From NCBI RefSeq assembly GCF_023278565.1, contig NC_064682.1, forward strand, positions 3,658,001 through 3,722,000: a stretch of 64,000 nt of DNA, in the 5' to 3' direction. The position numbers and the translations under genes are program-made. Each line of letters starts with the position of its first letter. Position 1 is the stretch's first letter. The notes beneath the pieces are model-generated. The model was not told the DNA's origin and made no database searches. It was given only the letters and a program-made list of their open reading frames with translations. The stretch comes from Colletotrichum lupini. Lineage: Eukaryota > Ascomycota > Sordariomycetes > Glomerellales > Glomerellaceae. Shown piece by piece: positions 1 through 10,507 of this stretch.

Positions 1-1
1 C

Positions 2-343
2 CAGGTAGACCTGGAGTCCCTCCGGAGTATCGTGTTCGAGGCGCCTCAACCGCCTGACTACGATCTTGACTGTGAGAGCCACATCAACTTCATCGACGCC
101 TACTGGAAACCGATAAGAGAATGGGCCGGAGTGCTACGACATACAGAGCAAGACGAGATCGATGCTTTCGAGACCGCTCATGAGCCTATCGAGGGGTGCG
201 GAGAGGAGAACGTCGGATGGATGAAGGTGTCTACTGAGACGATGGGTTCCGACTGGTATGAGGTATGGCTTGGCAGTATCGGCGGCGATGCCAGCACTTG
301 GTATGTTTTCTACCAACGCCCGCCCGGGAAGGTGTACTGGTAA
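2..343 (+). CDS. C-terminal part of a fungal paralogous hypothetical protein
   Basis: The frame is open from base 2 and continues off the left edge, so this is the 3' end of a longer gene; the stop is TAA at 341-343. It encodes about 113 residues. The reading matches the tail of the broken gene at 608-1479: both share a (S/G)HIN block, a GC-x2-ENVGWM block and a closing Y-x3-(Q/K)RPP-x2-VY block. I recognise this as a widespread, often multicopy ascomycete family without a known function; no catalytic motif is visible. The upstream part and the true start are outside the window. I am confident that it is coding and have no basis for a function. Confidence 0.7.
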   Translation, partial: QVDLESLRSIVFEAPQPPDYDLDCESHINFIDAYWKPIREWAGVLRHTEQDEIDAFETAHEPIEGCGEENVGWMKVSTETMGSDWYEVWLGSIGGDASTWYVFYQRPPGKVYW

Positions 344-607
344 GAAAGCTGTGAAGAGCTTCGCGAATTCCTTACAACAACCGCAACGTCATCCAGTCTT
401 GTGTACTAGGTAGCGATGAGCACGCTCCGGTAGCAGAACCATCTTCAAAGAACGGTCCATAAATGACAGGGGTCGGCGCCAAGGCGACGAGTTCATCCAA
501 ACGCCGCTTCCCTACGTCTTAGGGGGCTTAGGTCGAGGGGGGGGGAACCTGACAATACACCTCAATCTCATTCTCAACTTCCTCATGCTCATGAAGACGC
601 TCGCAAG

Positions 608-1479
608 ATGAGCTTTCTTTCCAGGCTCTTTCTAAATCTGAACACTCTATGCTGCCAATGTACGATCACAGCTCGCTCGCTCAATAGAGTGTCTCATTCG
701 CATCGACGATTTCTACCTGTTCGTCGTCTCTCGTCAGCCCTTGGCGGCTACCGCTACGTAGCAAACGACGCGAAAGGTTCTAAGCCCAGGATGGACATAC
801 TCTACGAGTCTGAGCTACTAAGGGACGAGACCCAGGACTTTGACAAACAGGGCTGAGTGTTCTACAGGCGTACATACAACGATGATGACGCTTGGGCTCG
901 CTTCAAAGACATCATCAAAGATACATCCCGACAGGGCAGCGAGTACTACGAGTATCCGGGAATTATTGACAAGATGAAGTGGACGTTCTTAGAGGACAAA
1001 AAAACGATTTGATGGCGCTTCCACGGCTACGTTGCGCTCTCATCTACGAATGGGTAAAGCAACCAGCACAGGCAGGGAGTTCATCAGAGAAACCGCCCCG
1101 AGAGTCCAGCTCTCCCAGCTTAGAGAGCAGTTCTGACATAACGATGCATAATGAATATTTCGTGCAAGTCAACGAAGTATCATTGCGCAGCGTCGTGTAC
1201 AAGGAGCTGCCGTCGGCCGAAGCGAACCTCTACGTCCGTGGACACATCAACCTGGTGAACGCCGACTGGCATCACGCGCGTCTGGAGGATAACCACGGAG
1301 AGAATATATGTGTCATCGAAGAACACTTGAGCTTCCCAGCCTTCGAGGGATGCACCGGGGAGAACGTCGGCTGGATGAGGCTGGTAGTGAGTGAAGTTGG
1401 TCCATCTACCTTTCAGAGGATCGCTCATCTGTGTTACATCGTTTTTAAGAGACCTCCCGAAATCGTGTACGGCGTGTAG
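608..1479 (+). pseudogene. Broken paralogue of the gene at the left edge
   Basis: Three frames must be joined to follow the protein. The ATG at 608 opens a frame that meets TGA at 854-856, where family members have an aromatic residue just before a V-x-YRRTY-x-DDDAW block. The same frame is then open to 1012. Near 1000-1010, in a run of A, the protein-like reading moves to the next frame (FDGAS block at 1008-1022) and later to frame 1. In frame 1 it runs as YFVQVNEVSLRSVV, GHINLVNADW, GCTGENVGWM and FKRPPEIVYG to the stop at 1477-1479. One nonsense codon and two frame changes make it a pseudogene. It is a tandem copy of the partial gene at 2-343. No function is known for the family; introns could explain one frame change but not all the lesions. 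Confidence 0.65.
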
Positions 1480-2956
1480 AGTGGGTGCTATGTAGTGTCC
1501 AAGGGTGTATGGAACGTATGTGGAAAACATCGTTGCTCATTATTGTGTACTCGTGTTTTCTTCGTTCAACCAAGCTCCCGCACGTATAGAAGTTGAGATG
1601 CCCAGGTGCGTGGATGATGTGGTCTCCATACATACAGACTCCAACGCCGTTTCGATGGGAATCATAACACCAATCCTACTCTGCGATGGCCGTCTAATCC
1701 TTGGCACCATCTGTTTCGAACCAACCCTGTTGGTACATCGCCATCCCAAAGCCTGACGCCTGGCTTACCGCCATACACTTGTCCATGATCCACATCTTCG
1801 TGTCTTTGTCGGCAAAAGCCGACTTGAGCACGGCTATCATAGGCCAGAACATACACCAAGCATTGAATCCAACGCCCTGTATGGTACAGGCTGAATCTCT
1901 GCCATCGAATCCGAATACAATACGGATTTGCTCGCAAACTTGCTCCATCGCCGTCAGTCCATGAGGGAGGTTGACGAGCGTCTTCAACTCTTCACGCGTC
2001 GGTTCTCCAAGAGCAATTGATAAGCTTAGAATGTACTCGATGAGGTGTAGTCTGATGGTGAGGTAAAGACCTTTCGCTATCGCATCGCTTGCGTCCGATT
2101 TACGGCCCAACAAGTGGTTGAAAGAGTTCAGGTCTTCGTCGACAGCGCCGTCAGGTCCGGGTTTATTCCGGGGCCCAGGGGATAAGATTCTGTAGTTCGC
2201 GGCTGCTTCTATGTCGCGTATGATGTCGATACCTATCTGGAAGATCTCTGTTACGTGGCCGACGGATGCTCGTTCGATATCTGCCGATGATAGCACGTGC
2301 TGGATCATGTGTTTGTAGTCGATAGCTCGAACGAGCAGCGGTTCAACCATGCCGTCTTTCGCCCATGCTGCTTGTTTCAAGCCGACTAGAACTGGTGATC
2401 GACCTTCCTGGCCGATGAATATTTCGAGCATCTGAGGTAGATTAGTGACCGGCCGTGACTAGCTTGTCATTACAAGAATACTTACCCCCAGGTGAACCAC
2501 AAACGCAAGTAGGCCCTTATCGAGTGATGTGGCAACACCCTGTTCTGCTCGATACCTCAAGAGTGCGAGAGAACCTCGACAATGCGATGTTATCTTCCTT
2601 GGTGATGTATCCGGTACTATTGCCTTGAAGTATGTTAGGGTCTCACGTCGAAAGATTCATCCTCATCGGTGTACGTCTCCTTCACCAGCCTCCCTCAGTT
2701 TACTTACCTCGAAGAGGCCGAGAGTGAGTAATGCGACAACAACCGAGTCGTCTTGCGCTGTCGAGTTATCCTTCAGTGCGCCGCCAATCTTGCTAATCGC
2801 CTCGCCATAGTGTTGCCGCGCTTGAGCCATCAAGCCTGCCTGGCACATTTGTAAAGAGGAGCTGGCTAATGCCGTGGCTTTGAGAGCCTCCTGCAAAACA
2901 GGCGATGAGGCAGCCGACGACTTCATGCTGGGGAAGAGGTTGAACAAAGCGACCTC

Positions 2957-3415
2957 GCCTCCGGCAGCGCACATACCCATTCAAATCAATCAAACAAATA
3001 AGTCAAACAAACAGTCAAATATAGGAATTTCAGCGAGTCAAACAATCAAATATTCTAGCCCGTATATTTGATATATTTGATCAAATCTAGAATCTAAGGG
3101 TGGACCCGAATATACCAATAATATACCGAGAAAATACGGAAAAAAGGGACCGCCCGGACCCGGATTCGAACACCGGACCTCCGGAATTAAAGTGGAGCCG
3201 CCCCAAAAAATCCGTCGCCTACGGCGCCGCTTCCACTAACTATACCATTTACTCGTCTAATATTCAGCTTCACTCTATGATAACCTATCAGTCAAATCAA
3301 TCAAATATTTGTCAAATTTATCAAACAATCAAATATGGCGCGAGAAATCAGCCAAACAATCAAATATGAACCTCATATTTGATTTGTTTGTTTGGGTATA
3401 AGCACTGGCCTCCGG
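2957..3415. mobile_element. hAT-type MITE with 8-bp target duplication and a tRNA-like core
   Basis: The element spans 2965-3407 (443 bp) and is flanked on both sides by GCCTCCGG (2957-2964 and 3408-3415). Its ends are inverted repeats: CAGCGCACATACCC on the left and, reading inward from the right, CAGTGCTTATACCC, with 3 mismatches in 14. The 8-bp duplication and a CAG-x-G terminus are those of the hAT superfamily. Subterminal regions are packed with CAAATA/CAAACA motifs, as expected for transposase-binding repeats. It has no coding capacity. It lies in an exon of the Zn2Cys6 gene; removing the element with one target copy restores the reading frame across the junction (YASGG-EVALF). Confidence 0.85.
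3146..3252 (-). other. tRNA-like segment with A-box and B-box motifs inside the MITE
   Basis: On the minus strand the segment starts with TGGTATAGTTAGTGG, which resembles a tRNA D-arm/A box, and ends with GTGTTCGAATCCG, which resembles a T-arm/B box. No acceptor stem can be formed between the two ends and the T stem is imperfect, so it is not a working tRNA. It is best read as a tRNA-derived internal promoter relic carried by the MITE, or as an older SINE fragment captured by it. Confidence 0.5.
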
Positions 3416-3864
3416 ATGCATAGTTGGAGTAAAAGTGGTTAAGTGAGATGAGCTCGGAATCGACTTGAAAGGCTTTCGGTACGGTCCGCAGCCTCCTCTG
3501 AATTTCCTCTTCCTCTACTGAGTCCGGAGAGGTTCCCTCTTCGTCGACTTCCAAAATTGATGACGCTGGGTCAAATGCGCCTCTTTCCTTCAGTCGTTTG
3601 GCGACCCTAACCTGGACCTGGTGAGCCGCCGATGCGTTCTGCTGGCGATGCACAACGGCCCACGGATCCGCGTAACCCGGACACGCCCTCCCGAGACTCG
3701 TACAGCGGTTACATGAGGGCTTTCGGAGATCGCACTGGCAGCTCGCGTTAGATTCAATTCACTTCAAAGAACCGGCTCAAGAGTCGGCAGTAGGTGTTCG
3801 GAGTCTGAGTACTTTGACTTTGCGCCTTGCAGGCGAAGCAGCTCGCTGACGGGCGACATCCCAT

Positions 3865-5223
3865 CGTATCCGTCGGCTCCGGTCCTCTGTGGGCGATGAA
3901 CCCCTGGTGTGATCCCGACCCCCCCACCACTTCTGCGAAAAGATGGAACGTTAAGCCAGCTCTGCGGTGAGCTCAATCTGACATTGGTTTGATGAGTGGG
4001 AGCTCGTGGGATACCGACGATGGCGACGGCTTCTTCGGTCCTTCGGGAACGCGGCTTCGTTCACCTTTTTGAACAGGCGATCGCTTGCTGGTCGTTGGCT
4101 GAGCATAAAGGAGAGACAGCTAATTAGGGCGCGGCCTGGCGTCTATCGAGGCTAGCTGTTCCCTGATCCGAGGCACCGGGCGTGCGGGGGCCACCTCTCG
4201 AGGATTTTAACTTTCAGCAAATGGCTCCAACACGCAACGAAGGAGGGAATCCGTAACTGGGAGACTGGGTGGCTGGACAGTGACGACAGCGTTAGCCAGG
4301 CAAACGGAGGTGATGGTGGTGGCGTCGAGTCATTTGGGAATTTCTCACGCCTTGAACGTATCCCAGCTGGCGCCCATTGAACCCGGAAGCTTTGCAACAG
4401 GACTGAATCGTGTTTGATGACGTGGTCAAAGCGCCGAAACCTAAACCATTGTCTTCCGGACAGTCAATGGCGGGATTCCTGTCCGAGGGATGGTATTGCA
4501 CAGGTTCCTGAGGTTCATTCAAGCTTTTACAACGCGTGGGACTTCCCATTGTTGATGAGACCATGGGACCAGAGGGCTGCTCCACGCCTACGAGACTCTC
4601 ACATAGTGAATTACGTAGTGAAGGGATCCCAGGTTGGGTGGTTGCTGAGGAATCCCTTGGCACCCAAGCTCTCTCGTCCGGAAAGATTGGACAGATCGGG
4701 TCAAGCTTCGGGCCCCTGAATATCAAGGGATTTGTAGCCTCGGCCTGCCAGAAATAGCATTCGTCCCGAAACTCTGAATAAGTTCATTCACTGACTGCAC
4801 GATGGCCGTTGAGTATCTCGCTCAGGTCGAGACCGTCCTTTCGAGTGGATCAAGCACACCCTGGCTGACGTCCTCGAGGTCACCCACACTCTTGGAACAC
4901 GCACATCAGACATTTTGGGAACCATTCACTTGGCGAGCCAGATGTTAAGAGTCCGGTTAAAGATGGCAATGACTGAGACGTGTCAGAAGAGCTCTGAGAT
5001 GAACGCTTATTCCGACTTCACGCGTTCGAGGTGGCACACGATTCAGGCATGGCTTGGGACGACCCTTGGTTCGATAAGGCATCAGGATATGTAAAGGCGA
5101 GATCATTGATGACAATATCTCATGTAATTGATTCAGACGTACTGTCATTAATGCTACTGTCAGCTCCGGTGTGGTGTAGAGCCTTCTCGGCCGAGTGCTT
5201 GCCGATAGACTTCCGGGTTCGGT
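3865..5223. other. No recognisable gene
   Basis: Normal base composition, but no reading frame that I can tie to a family and no consistent exon chain on either strand. Several overlapping open frames of 70-145 codons lie at 4150-4760 on both strands and contradict each other. The part next to 3864 should hold the promoter of the Zn2Cys6 gene. This is probably decayed intergenic or pseudogene DNA. Confidence 0.4.
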
Positions 5224-5635
5224 CTAAGACACCGAACGATCCTCTCGACGCCGTTTCCTCTCCTCTTGTTTGCGCTGAACGTAATATGAGACCATGCTCT
5301 CCAAGTCGTCCTCCCATGGATGAGTTCCTCCCTCGGACTTGACATTGGCGAGACCCCAGTCAAACAGAATCGTGTTAATCTCGCTGAGACAGTCGGCTTC
5401 TGTAATACCCCCATTTCTCTCCGGAATGACTATATCTCCGTGTTCTTTCCTTAGTCCATGAATTTCATCCTTGAGATGTTTTCTTGCCGCTTTTCTCTCT
5501 TCGGCTTGAAGTAGCTGGACCTTGGTAACCTCCATTCGCCGGCGAATGCGTCCGCTGGCGGGGAGGTTTCGCTCGTCTGGTGTGACAGACTCCTCACTGC
5601 TGCTGGTTGATGAAAGTTTGCTGAATAAATTGCGT
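5224..5635 (-). pseudogene. Fragment of a charged coiled-coil hypothetical protein
   Basis: An open frame of about 137 codons follows a TAA near 5640 and ends at 5224. It has a Ser/Glu-rich start, a basic stretch (RIRRRMEV), a helical segment rich in Lys/Glu/Ala (QAEERKAARKHL), a Trp-containing middle (FDWGLANV) and a basic tail (KQEERKRRRED). This looks like real protein rather than chance. No start codon, upstream exon or intron acceptor fits, so it is called a fragment. The adjacent open frame at 5656-5958 on the same strand (a Leu/Glu-rich helical run) may be its upstream part, joined by an intron or lesion that I cannot place. The family was not recognised. Confidence 0.45.
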
Positions 5636-5655
5636 GTAGTGTGTTATATGGCTGC

Positions 5656-5958
5656 TTAGAGCCTGAGATCATCTTTGAGATCATGTTGGAAAGTCTCGAG
5701 TTCGGTGTCGTGAGCTTGTCTAAGCTCAGCCAAGAGCGTGCGATGGAGCGTTTCCAGCACGCGACGCTGGATACTATAAGCTGCCACTGCTATTTTGATG
5801 TCGTAGGTGGTTGGCATCTTCTCATTCATTGAGTCATCGTGATCAGATCTTGCAAAGGTCTTCTTGAGACACAACATTGGCTTGGATATGCTGAGCGACT
5901 TCTTTAATATGATGTTATTGTTTCTGAACTTGATGCGAGTATTCATGAATCCGCCCAT
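5656..5958 (-). pseudogene. Possible upstream piece of the coiled-coil protein
   Basis: A minus-strand open frame of 100 codons. The part after the inner methionine (MNEKMPTTYDIKIAVAAY) is protein-like and helical, with a Leu/Glu/His-rich stretch (LLAELRQAHDTELETF) before the stop. It lies 5' of the fragment at 5224-5635 on the same strand with a gap of about 20 bp. No convincing splice sites join them. It could be a separate relic; the family is not recognised. Confidence 0.3.
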
Positions 5959-6311
5959 GAAACGATCTGGAGTGTCTAGTGTTCAATTGTCTCAGGCAAC
6001 GAGAAACAAACTTGATAGGGTATCACAGTGCTGGAGGACAGAAAATGCAGGAGGAAAGGCTCTGGTCTTACCCTCAATTGTGCAACTATCTCCGAAGCTC
6101 CATAGGAAGACTGGTTCGATATCATGGTCGAAAGGGTGGATCTTTTCAAAAGTGTTCATATTCAAGAACCTCTTTGGTCCCCAGCCTAATGCTACTCACG
6201 GTTCTACGAAAGCCAATGGTACAGATATTTTGCCAGAAACAGTACTATCACGCTTGCAATGGCGTAGCTGATCAAAAATTTGCAGTCCCAAGCTCATCAT
6301 TGCATGGCGTT

Positions 6312-6550
6312 CTAGACTGCTTTGGACAGAACTTCGGCCCAGACTTGATACCCCCTCTCGTTCAGATGAACATGGTCTACCAGACACTCCTCCATATCAA
6401 CCAAGGGCGGCTCTAGGAACTCTATTTGGTTTACTTCATCCTCTTGAAATTGTCGAATAAGCTCAACATAGCTCTCATTCGCTTTCACAATCAGCTCTTC
6501 CCTGATATCCTTCCTCCTGAAGACGGGTTGAAGAAAGGGGACTGGGTAGG
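6312..6550 (-). pseudogene. C-terminal fragment of an SGNH/GDSL-type hydrolase
   Basis: The minus-strand frame ends at the TAG at 6312-6314 and gives about 78 codons. It carries the block V signature of SGNH esterases/lipases near the C-terminus: DHVHLNERGYQVWAEVL, where D-x2-H supplies the catalytic Asp and His. Upstream there is a short Lys/Glu-rich helix and a PVPFLQP stretch. The nucleophile (GDS) block and the rest of the N-terminal half are not found at 6550-7100, so only the tail remains. A C/T-rich stretch ending in CCCAG just upstream could be an old intron acceptor. Confidence 0.6.
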
Positions 6551-8656
6551 TTGACGAAAGGTGTAGGCGTTGCGCCGGCTCCGGTGCCCTCCGATGCGGA
6601 CTAGGTTACGGTTACTTATGCATCTCGGCCTACACTGTACAAGTACTTAGCCCTAGTCACTCCGTTACTAACTCTCACGATACTTCTTCTCAGACATAAA
6701 GTTAAATATATCAACGTATAGGGCGAGCTAATCATATTCACCTATGTTATCGCCTTTAGAAGCAGGGTACGTCGCCTCGATTCGCGCCCGCTGTTAGAAG
6801 AGGAGTGCGCTGCCGTGGGTCGCATCACTGGTTGGTCTGAAGGTTGGGCAGATTAGTACGCTACGTACGGTGGTGATTGGATGGCCGCCTTCCGCCGTTG
6901 CTATACCTCGACGCTTGTTTATTTCTGTTAAGACTGTTGTTGGAGCCCTTTACGCCCGTTAGAGAGTACTGGCTTTCTTCCTAGCCTATTTTGGTAGAAG
7001 CGCCAGTTTATTCAGGCTTAGGAACCCCGCTAACGCCAGACTTAATAGTTCTAACAGTTATGATTTGGCATACCCCGGACGGAATAAGGGCGGTAGATAA
7101 TATGCCGGAGCGCTTCCCCGGCGCAACACACCTCCTCGTGATTGAGAAGAGCTAAACGAGAACCGAGCGAGTCGGCCCAAGATTATTTCGTATAGTGACG
7201 CATAATATCGCCTGGATGGCATCTTCAGCCTAGCCAGATCCCACAACGTGAACATTGAACTCCGCCAGTGCGTTCACGGGCGTGAGAACGAACCTCGCAC
7301 AAACTCAATTCGACCGCGATTTTTTCGCGGGCCAGCAATGATGTACCTTGTTGCTGACGTGGCTACTGTAATCCCGCGGTGGGCCCTTTTTCTATTCTGA
7401 GGAGATCGTGGATACCGTAGAGCGCCTCCGAAACATCAAGAAGAGTTAGGCGAGACGGAAGCTATGGTACTCTATAAGGCTATCTAACTGGTATATGCTA
7501 ATAGCGCTGCGATATAGTCAGATAAAAGACGGCACGAACATGCTTCGGGGCTAGCAAGACGTACGTCGTGATAGTAACTGAGCGGCCGTTGACGATGATC
7601 CTGTCGACATCAGAAGTAACTCTATACAGAGGTGAGAAACTCTACTATCTATGACGAAGACTCGCCCAATTACGCTATCGCGGTAACTACTCGTATATGT
7701 CGGTTATCTGCACGCGTGGGCTGTTGACTACGGCGTCTACTTCCTGTAACATGCCGATGGATCCTCATCTTGCCCCTTCAAGGTCCTATACACTGAGACC
7801 CCAGAACCCTAATCGTGGCGTGTTGAAGACAGGGTGCTCCAATGCAACTTTAATGGTTTGCTAGAGGAGTAATGCAGAATCTAGTTCCGTGGCTGCATCT
7901 GTCGATGAAAAGCTACGTTTCGCTCCGTCATCAATGAAGGCATGATAGCTTTTTTGAAAGGAATAGTCAGGCCATGCAATTACGGTCCAGGGGGTTAGAT
8001 GCCCCCTCCCCCCCATCCCCATTTCTTCACCAGAATCAACAAAATCGCGGCTATCAAATGTTATTACATCTAACTATAGAGAATAGCTGCAATTATTGAC
8101 AGTTTTATTTCCAAATTTCAAATGATCGAAACATCATTCAAGTATCTTTTGCTCCATTTTTGTCACATGCTAGGTCTGGATGATTGCTTCTACAGGTGCA
8201 GCTAGGTGACTTAACCGGAGGTGAAGTCACTGCTTTCCTTGACTTAGACCATGTTAAGACACGCAGATGCAGGGTGACTACGTGTGACTAGGCGGCATTT
8301 CCATACCGAATTGGAAAGGTTTCGCGATTGTCGCTAGACCAGACAATATCAGGAAACGAGGAACCGCTAAACCTCCCTGACCTACCTTAGAGGGGCGGGA
8401 TCTTGAGCAGAAGTTGCACGATATGTAGACATGTTAAGACGTCCATCGAAAAGGTTTCCAGCATATTGAAATAGATAGAAGTGCCCGTTAGCATCTACAT
8501 CGGCTTTCTCATATAAAGCCAACATTCCTCCGTCAAACAACACCAATGTCACACAGATCAACGCTCTTCTTATAGACGAACTAGCTCTAACTCCCCACTT
8601 CTCTTTCTCTTTCTCACATCACTCTCATTCATAAGGTCAACTACTTTTCATTCATA
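6551..8656. other. About 2.1 kb without a recognisable gene
   Basis: No frame longer than about 65 codons and no known motif. The first 1.4 kb has a slightly raised AT and TA content and looks like an old, decayed repeat. The last 150 bp before the terpene synthase start is C/T-rich, as is usual for fungal core promoters. Confidence 0.4.
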
Positions 8657-9854
8657 ATGTCTTGTACAAAGGCCGGTGCCCGGGCCATGTGGCGGCAGCT
8701 CTCCAGTCCCTTGAATAGGGTCTTCCAAAAACACGTCAGACAAGAAGATGACCTCGCTGACCAGCCAAAGCGCTTGGCTGCCCTTGTTGCCCCCATTTGT
8801 TCTCAAATGCTAGAACAGTTAAACTATCCGGGTGCCCCACAGCTGGAAGGTGAAGCTGTTGAGGTACTCTTGGCGTACATGTACAATAGGGCTGTGAAGA
8901 TTGGAGTTCCTCTTGATACTCACATCTCTGCGAAGGGGTTTCGTCTGGGTTATGCTGAAGGATTGGTTTGTTGAGTTCCATTGTTGTTCTTTGCAATGTG
9001 ATTCTAACATCAGTCAGCTCGCCCATCCCAGGCATCCGGTTGAAGTCCAGGGATACGTCGGACTCTTCACCTGGCTTGTCGTTCAGTACGACGATATCGT
9101 AGGGCAAAACAACCAGATGGTGGAGGAGGCGCTCCTTTTTCATGAAAGATTGTTCCGAGGCGAGCCCCAGCCAAACTACTTACTTGAGGGAATTGCCGGA
9201 CTTCTTCGCGAAGCCCGCGACCACTTCGACACCGTCTTAGCGAACATGCTCCAGATCTCGGTGCTCAAATTCCTGACGAGTAATTTATTGGAACGACACA
9301 GCGGTTTCCAACACATGTCTGTCACGCCGGCAGGGCAAAAGTTCCCAGACTTTTATCGAGACATGTCGGGCATGGACCAGGCCTATGCTGTGTTCTGCTA
9401 TCCCAAAGCGCTATACCCGGATGTGGGAGCCTTTCTAGAGGCAATCCCAGACATGGCTAATTTTATTAATATATCTAACGACGTCTTGTCGTAAGTAAGG
9501 TGCGCTATTAGTCCGAGCAAGCTGCTGACGTTCTCCAGTTTCTACAAGGAAGAGCTAAGCGGAGACACGAGAAACTATGTTCATAACCGCGCCACGTGTA
9601 CTGGCAAGCCAGTGATGACTGTGGTAGCGGAAGTAAACCGATAGTCGATAGCATCAGCAAGGCGGGTTGAGAAGATCCTTAAGGGAAGAGGCATATACGA
9701 ACAGTCCTGGAACGATAGTGTCAGGGGCTATATGGCGATGCATACGACCAACCCCCGATACAAGTTGACCGATCTAGGAATCGGCGAGGAGCACCCACTT
9801 GCTCCATTCGAACATAGAATCGGCCAATTGTTTGAGCAAATGAGCCGAAAGTAA
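8657..9854 (+). pseudogene. TRI5-type sesquiterpene synthase with an in-frame stop
   Basis: Three exons, 8657-8965, 9018-9490 and 9539-9854, with introns of 52 and 48 bp (the second GTAAGT...CCAG). Read through, it would encode about 365 residues, the usual length of the trichodiene/longiborneol synthase family (PF06330). Class I motifs are present: an aspartate pair in a YDDI block after FTWLVVQ, and the Mg-binding triad NDVLSFYKEE spanning the second intron. These enzymes ionise farnesyl diphosphate in the cytosol and cyclise it. A TAG at 9642-9644 stops the protein at 295 residues and removes the C-terminal helices including the NPRYK segment, the expected RY pair that binds diphosphate. 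The frame stays open and family-like after the TAG to 9854, so the lesion is a single codon. If it came from CAG, it is a CpA-to-TpA change of the RIP kind. Confidence 0.8.
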
Positions 9855-10507
9855 TGAGTACGTCGTAATCCGAGAATTTTCTGAGTCGTAGCGAAACCGC
9901 GTCAGTAACGATGTGTTTTGACCGTGACAAATTGATGGTGGGCCTGATGTCAGAGGGCTGGGTTCGGACAGAGTATTCGAGATAACAAGTTCTACAAAGC
10001 TAGAGGCAAATCATGCCTATCATTCGAATCTACCTCCTTTTCTACGGTGTGGAGACTCCAGCTTTGTGAAATGCTTCGCCACGGAATTGATATTCTGTCC
10101 CGAGTGGACCTCGCCGCTTCCCCCGGCGCTCCCCCGGAGCTGCCTCGGAGGCTCACCCTCCCCTAGGCGGCACCTGAAATTTGCTCTGTCCTAGTTTTCG
10201 GCGCCTTGCCGAGGATCAAACCGAACCAGCCTTTAGCTGAACGTATATATAACCTTTCCAGTGATTCCAACCATGGAAGGGGCCTGCATGATGCTTTCCT
10301 GAGCTCTCCGGAGAGCTGAGATATCTGGGCTCACTGCATGCGTACAGGTTGTGAGGCGCTAAACGAGTGCAAATACACAAAGCAACGTCAATTGAGCAAA
10401 GACACTCATCATCCTGCTGGACCTCCACAGGCTGAAGCACATAGCTCTGCAGGTCAGTCAGAGTTATGTTCGGCTGAGTGGCTTCATCAAGTACTGCTCT
10501 CCTCTTT
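9855..10507. other. Intergenic region between convergent terpene synthase and isocyanide synthase
   Basis: No gene recognised. It contains a GC-rich stretch near 10100-10150 and an exact TGAGCAAA (10393-10400), the reverse of the yeast copper regulator Mac1 site TTTGCTCA, but it lies on the 3' side of both genes. Confidence 0.4.

Larger units (their letters stand above)
1694..3864 (-). pseudogene. Zn2Cys6 fungal transcription factor, interrupted by a MITE
   Basis: Likely exons on the minus strand are 3864-3813, 3734-2708 (holding the insertion), 2623-2486 and 2431-1694. Introns are 3735-3812, 2624-2707 (GTAAGT donor) and 2432-2485. The N-terminus gives a zinc binuclear cluster: CFAC in exon 1, then CDLRKPSCNRC and CPGY in exon 2. 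The rest resembles the middle-homology/C-terminal region of fungal Zn2Cys6 factors (FYSNY, SLALLRYRAEQG, MLEIFIGQEGRSPVL). Two lesions are seen. Exon 1 is two bases short in a GCGC stretch between the second and third cysteines. A 443-bp element sits in exon 2. If the element and one target copy are ignored, exon 2 is 576 bp and in frame; with the two-base repair the gene would encode about 501 residues. As a cluster neighbour it could have regulated the biosynthetic genes to its right, but that is inference. Confidence 0.75.

Noticed and set aside
3146..3252. Functional tRNA gene on the minus strand
   Set aside because: A- and B-box-like motifs are present, but no acceptor stem forms and the T stem has mismatches; it lies inside a MITE.
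4292..4726. 144-codon minus-strand open frame
   Set aside because: Composition is Pro/Ser-rich and unpatterned, an overlapping plus-strand frame is equally long, and there is no recognisable motif or splice context.
5979..6416. 145-codon plus-strand open frame
   Set aside because: It is antisense to the SGNH hydrolase tail, whose conserved block is convincing on the minus strand.
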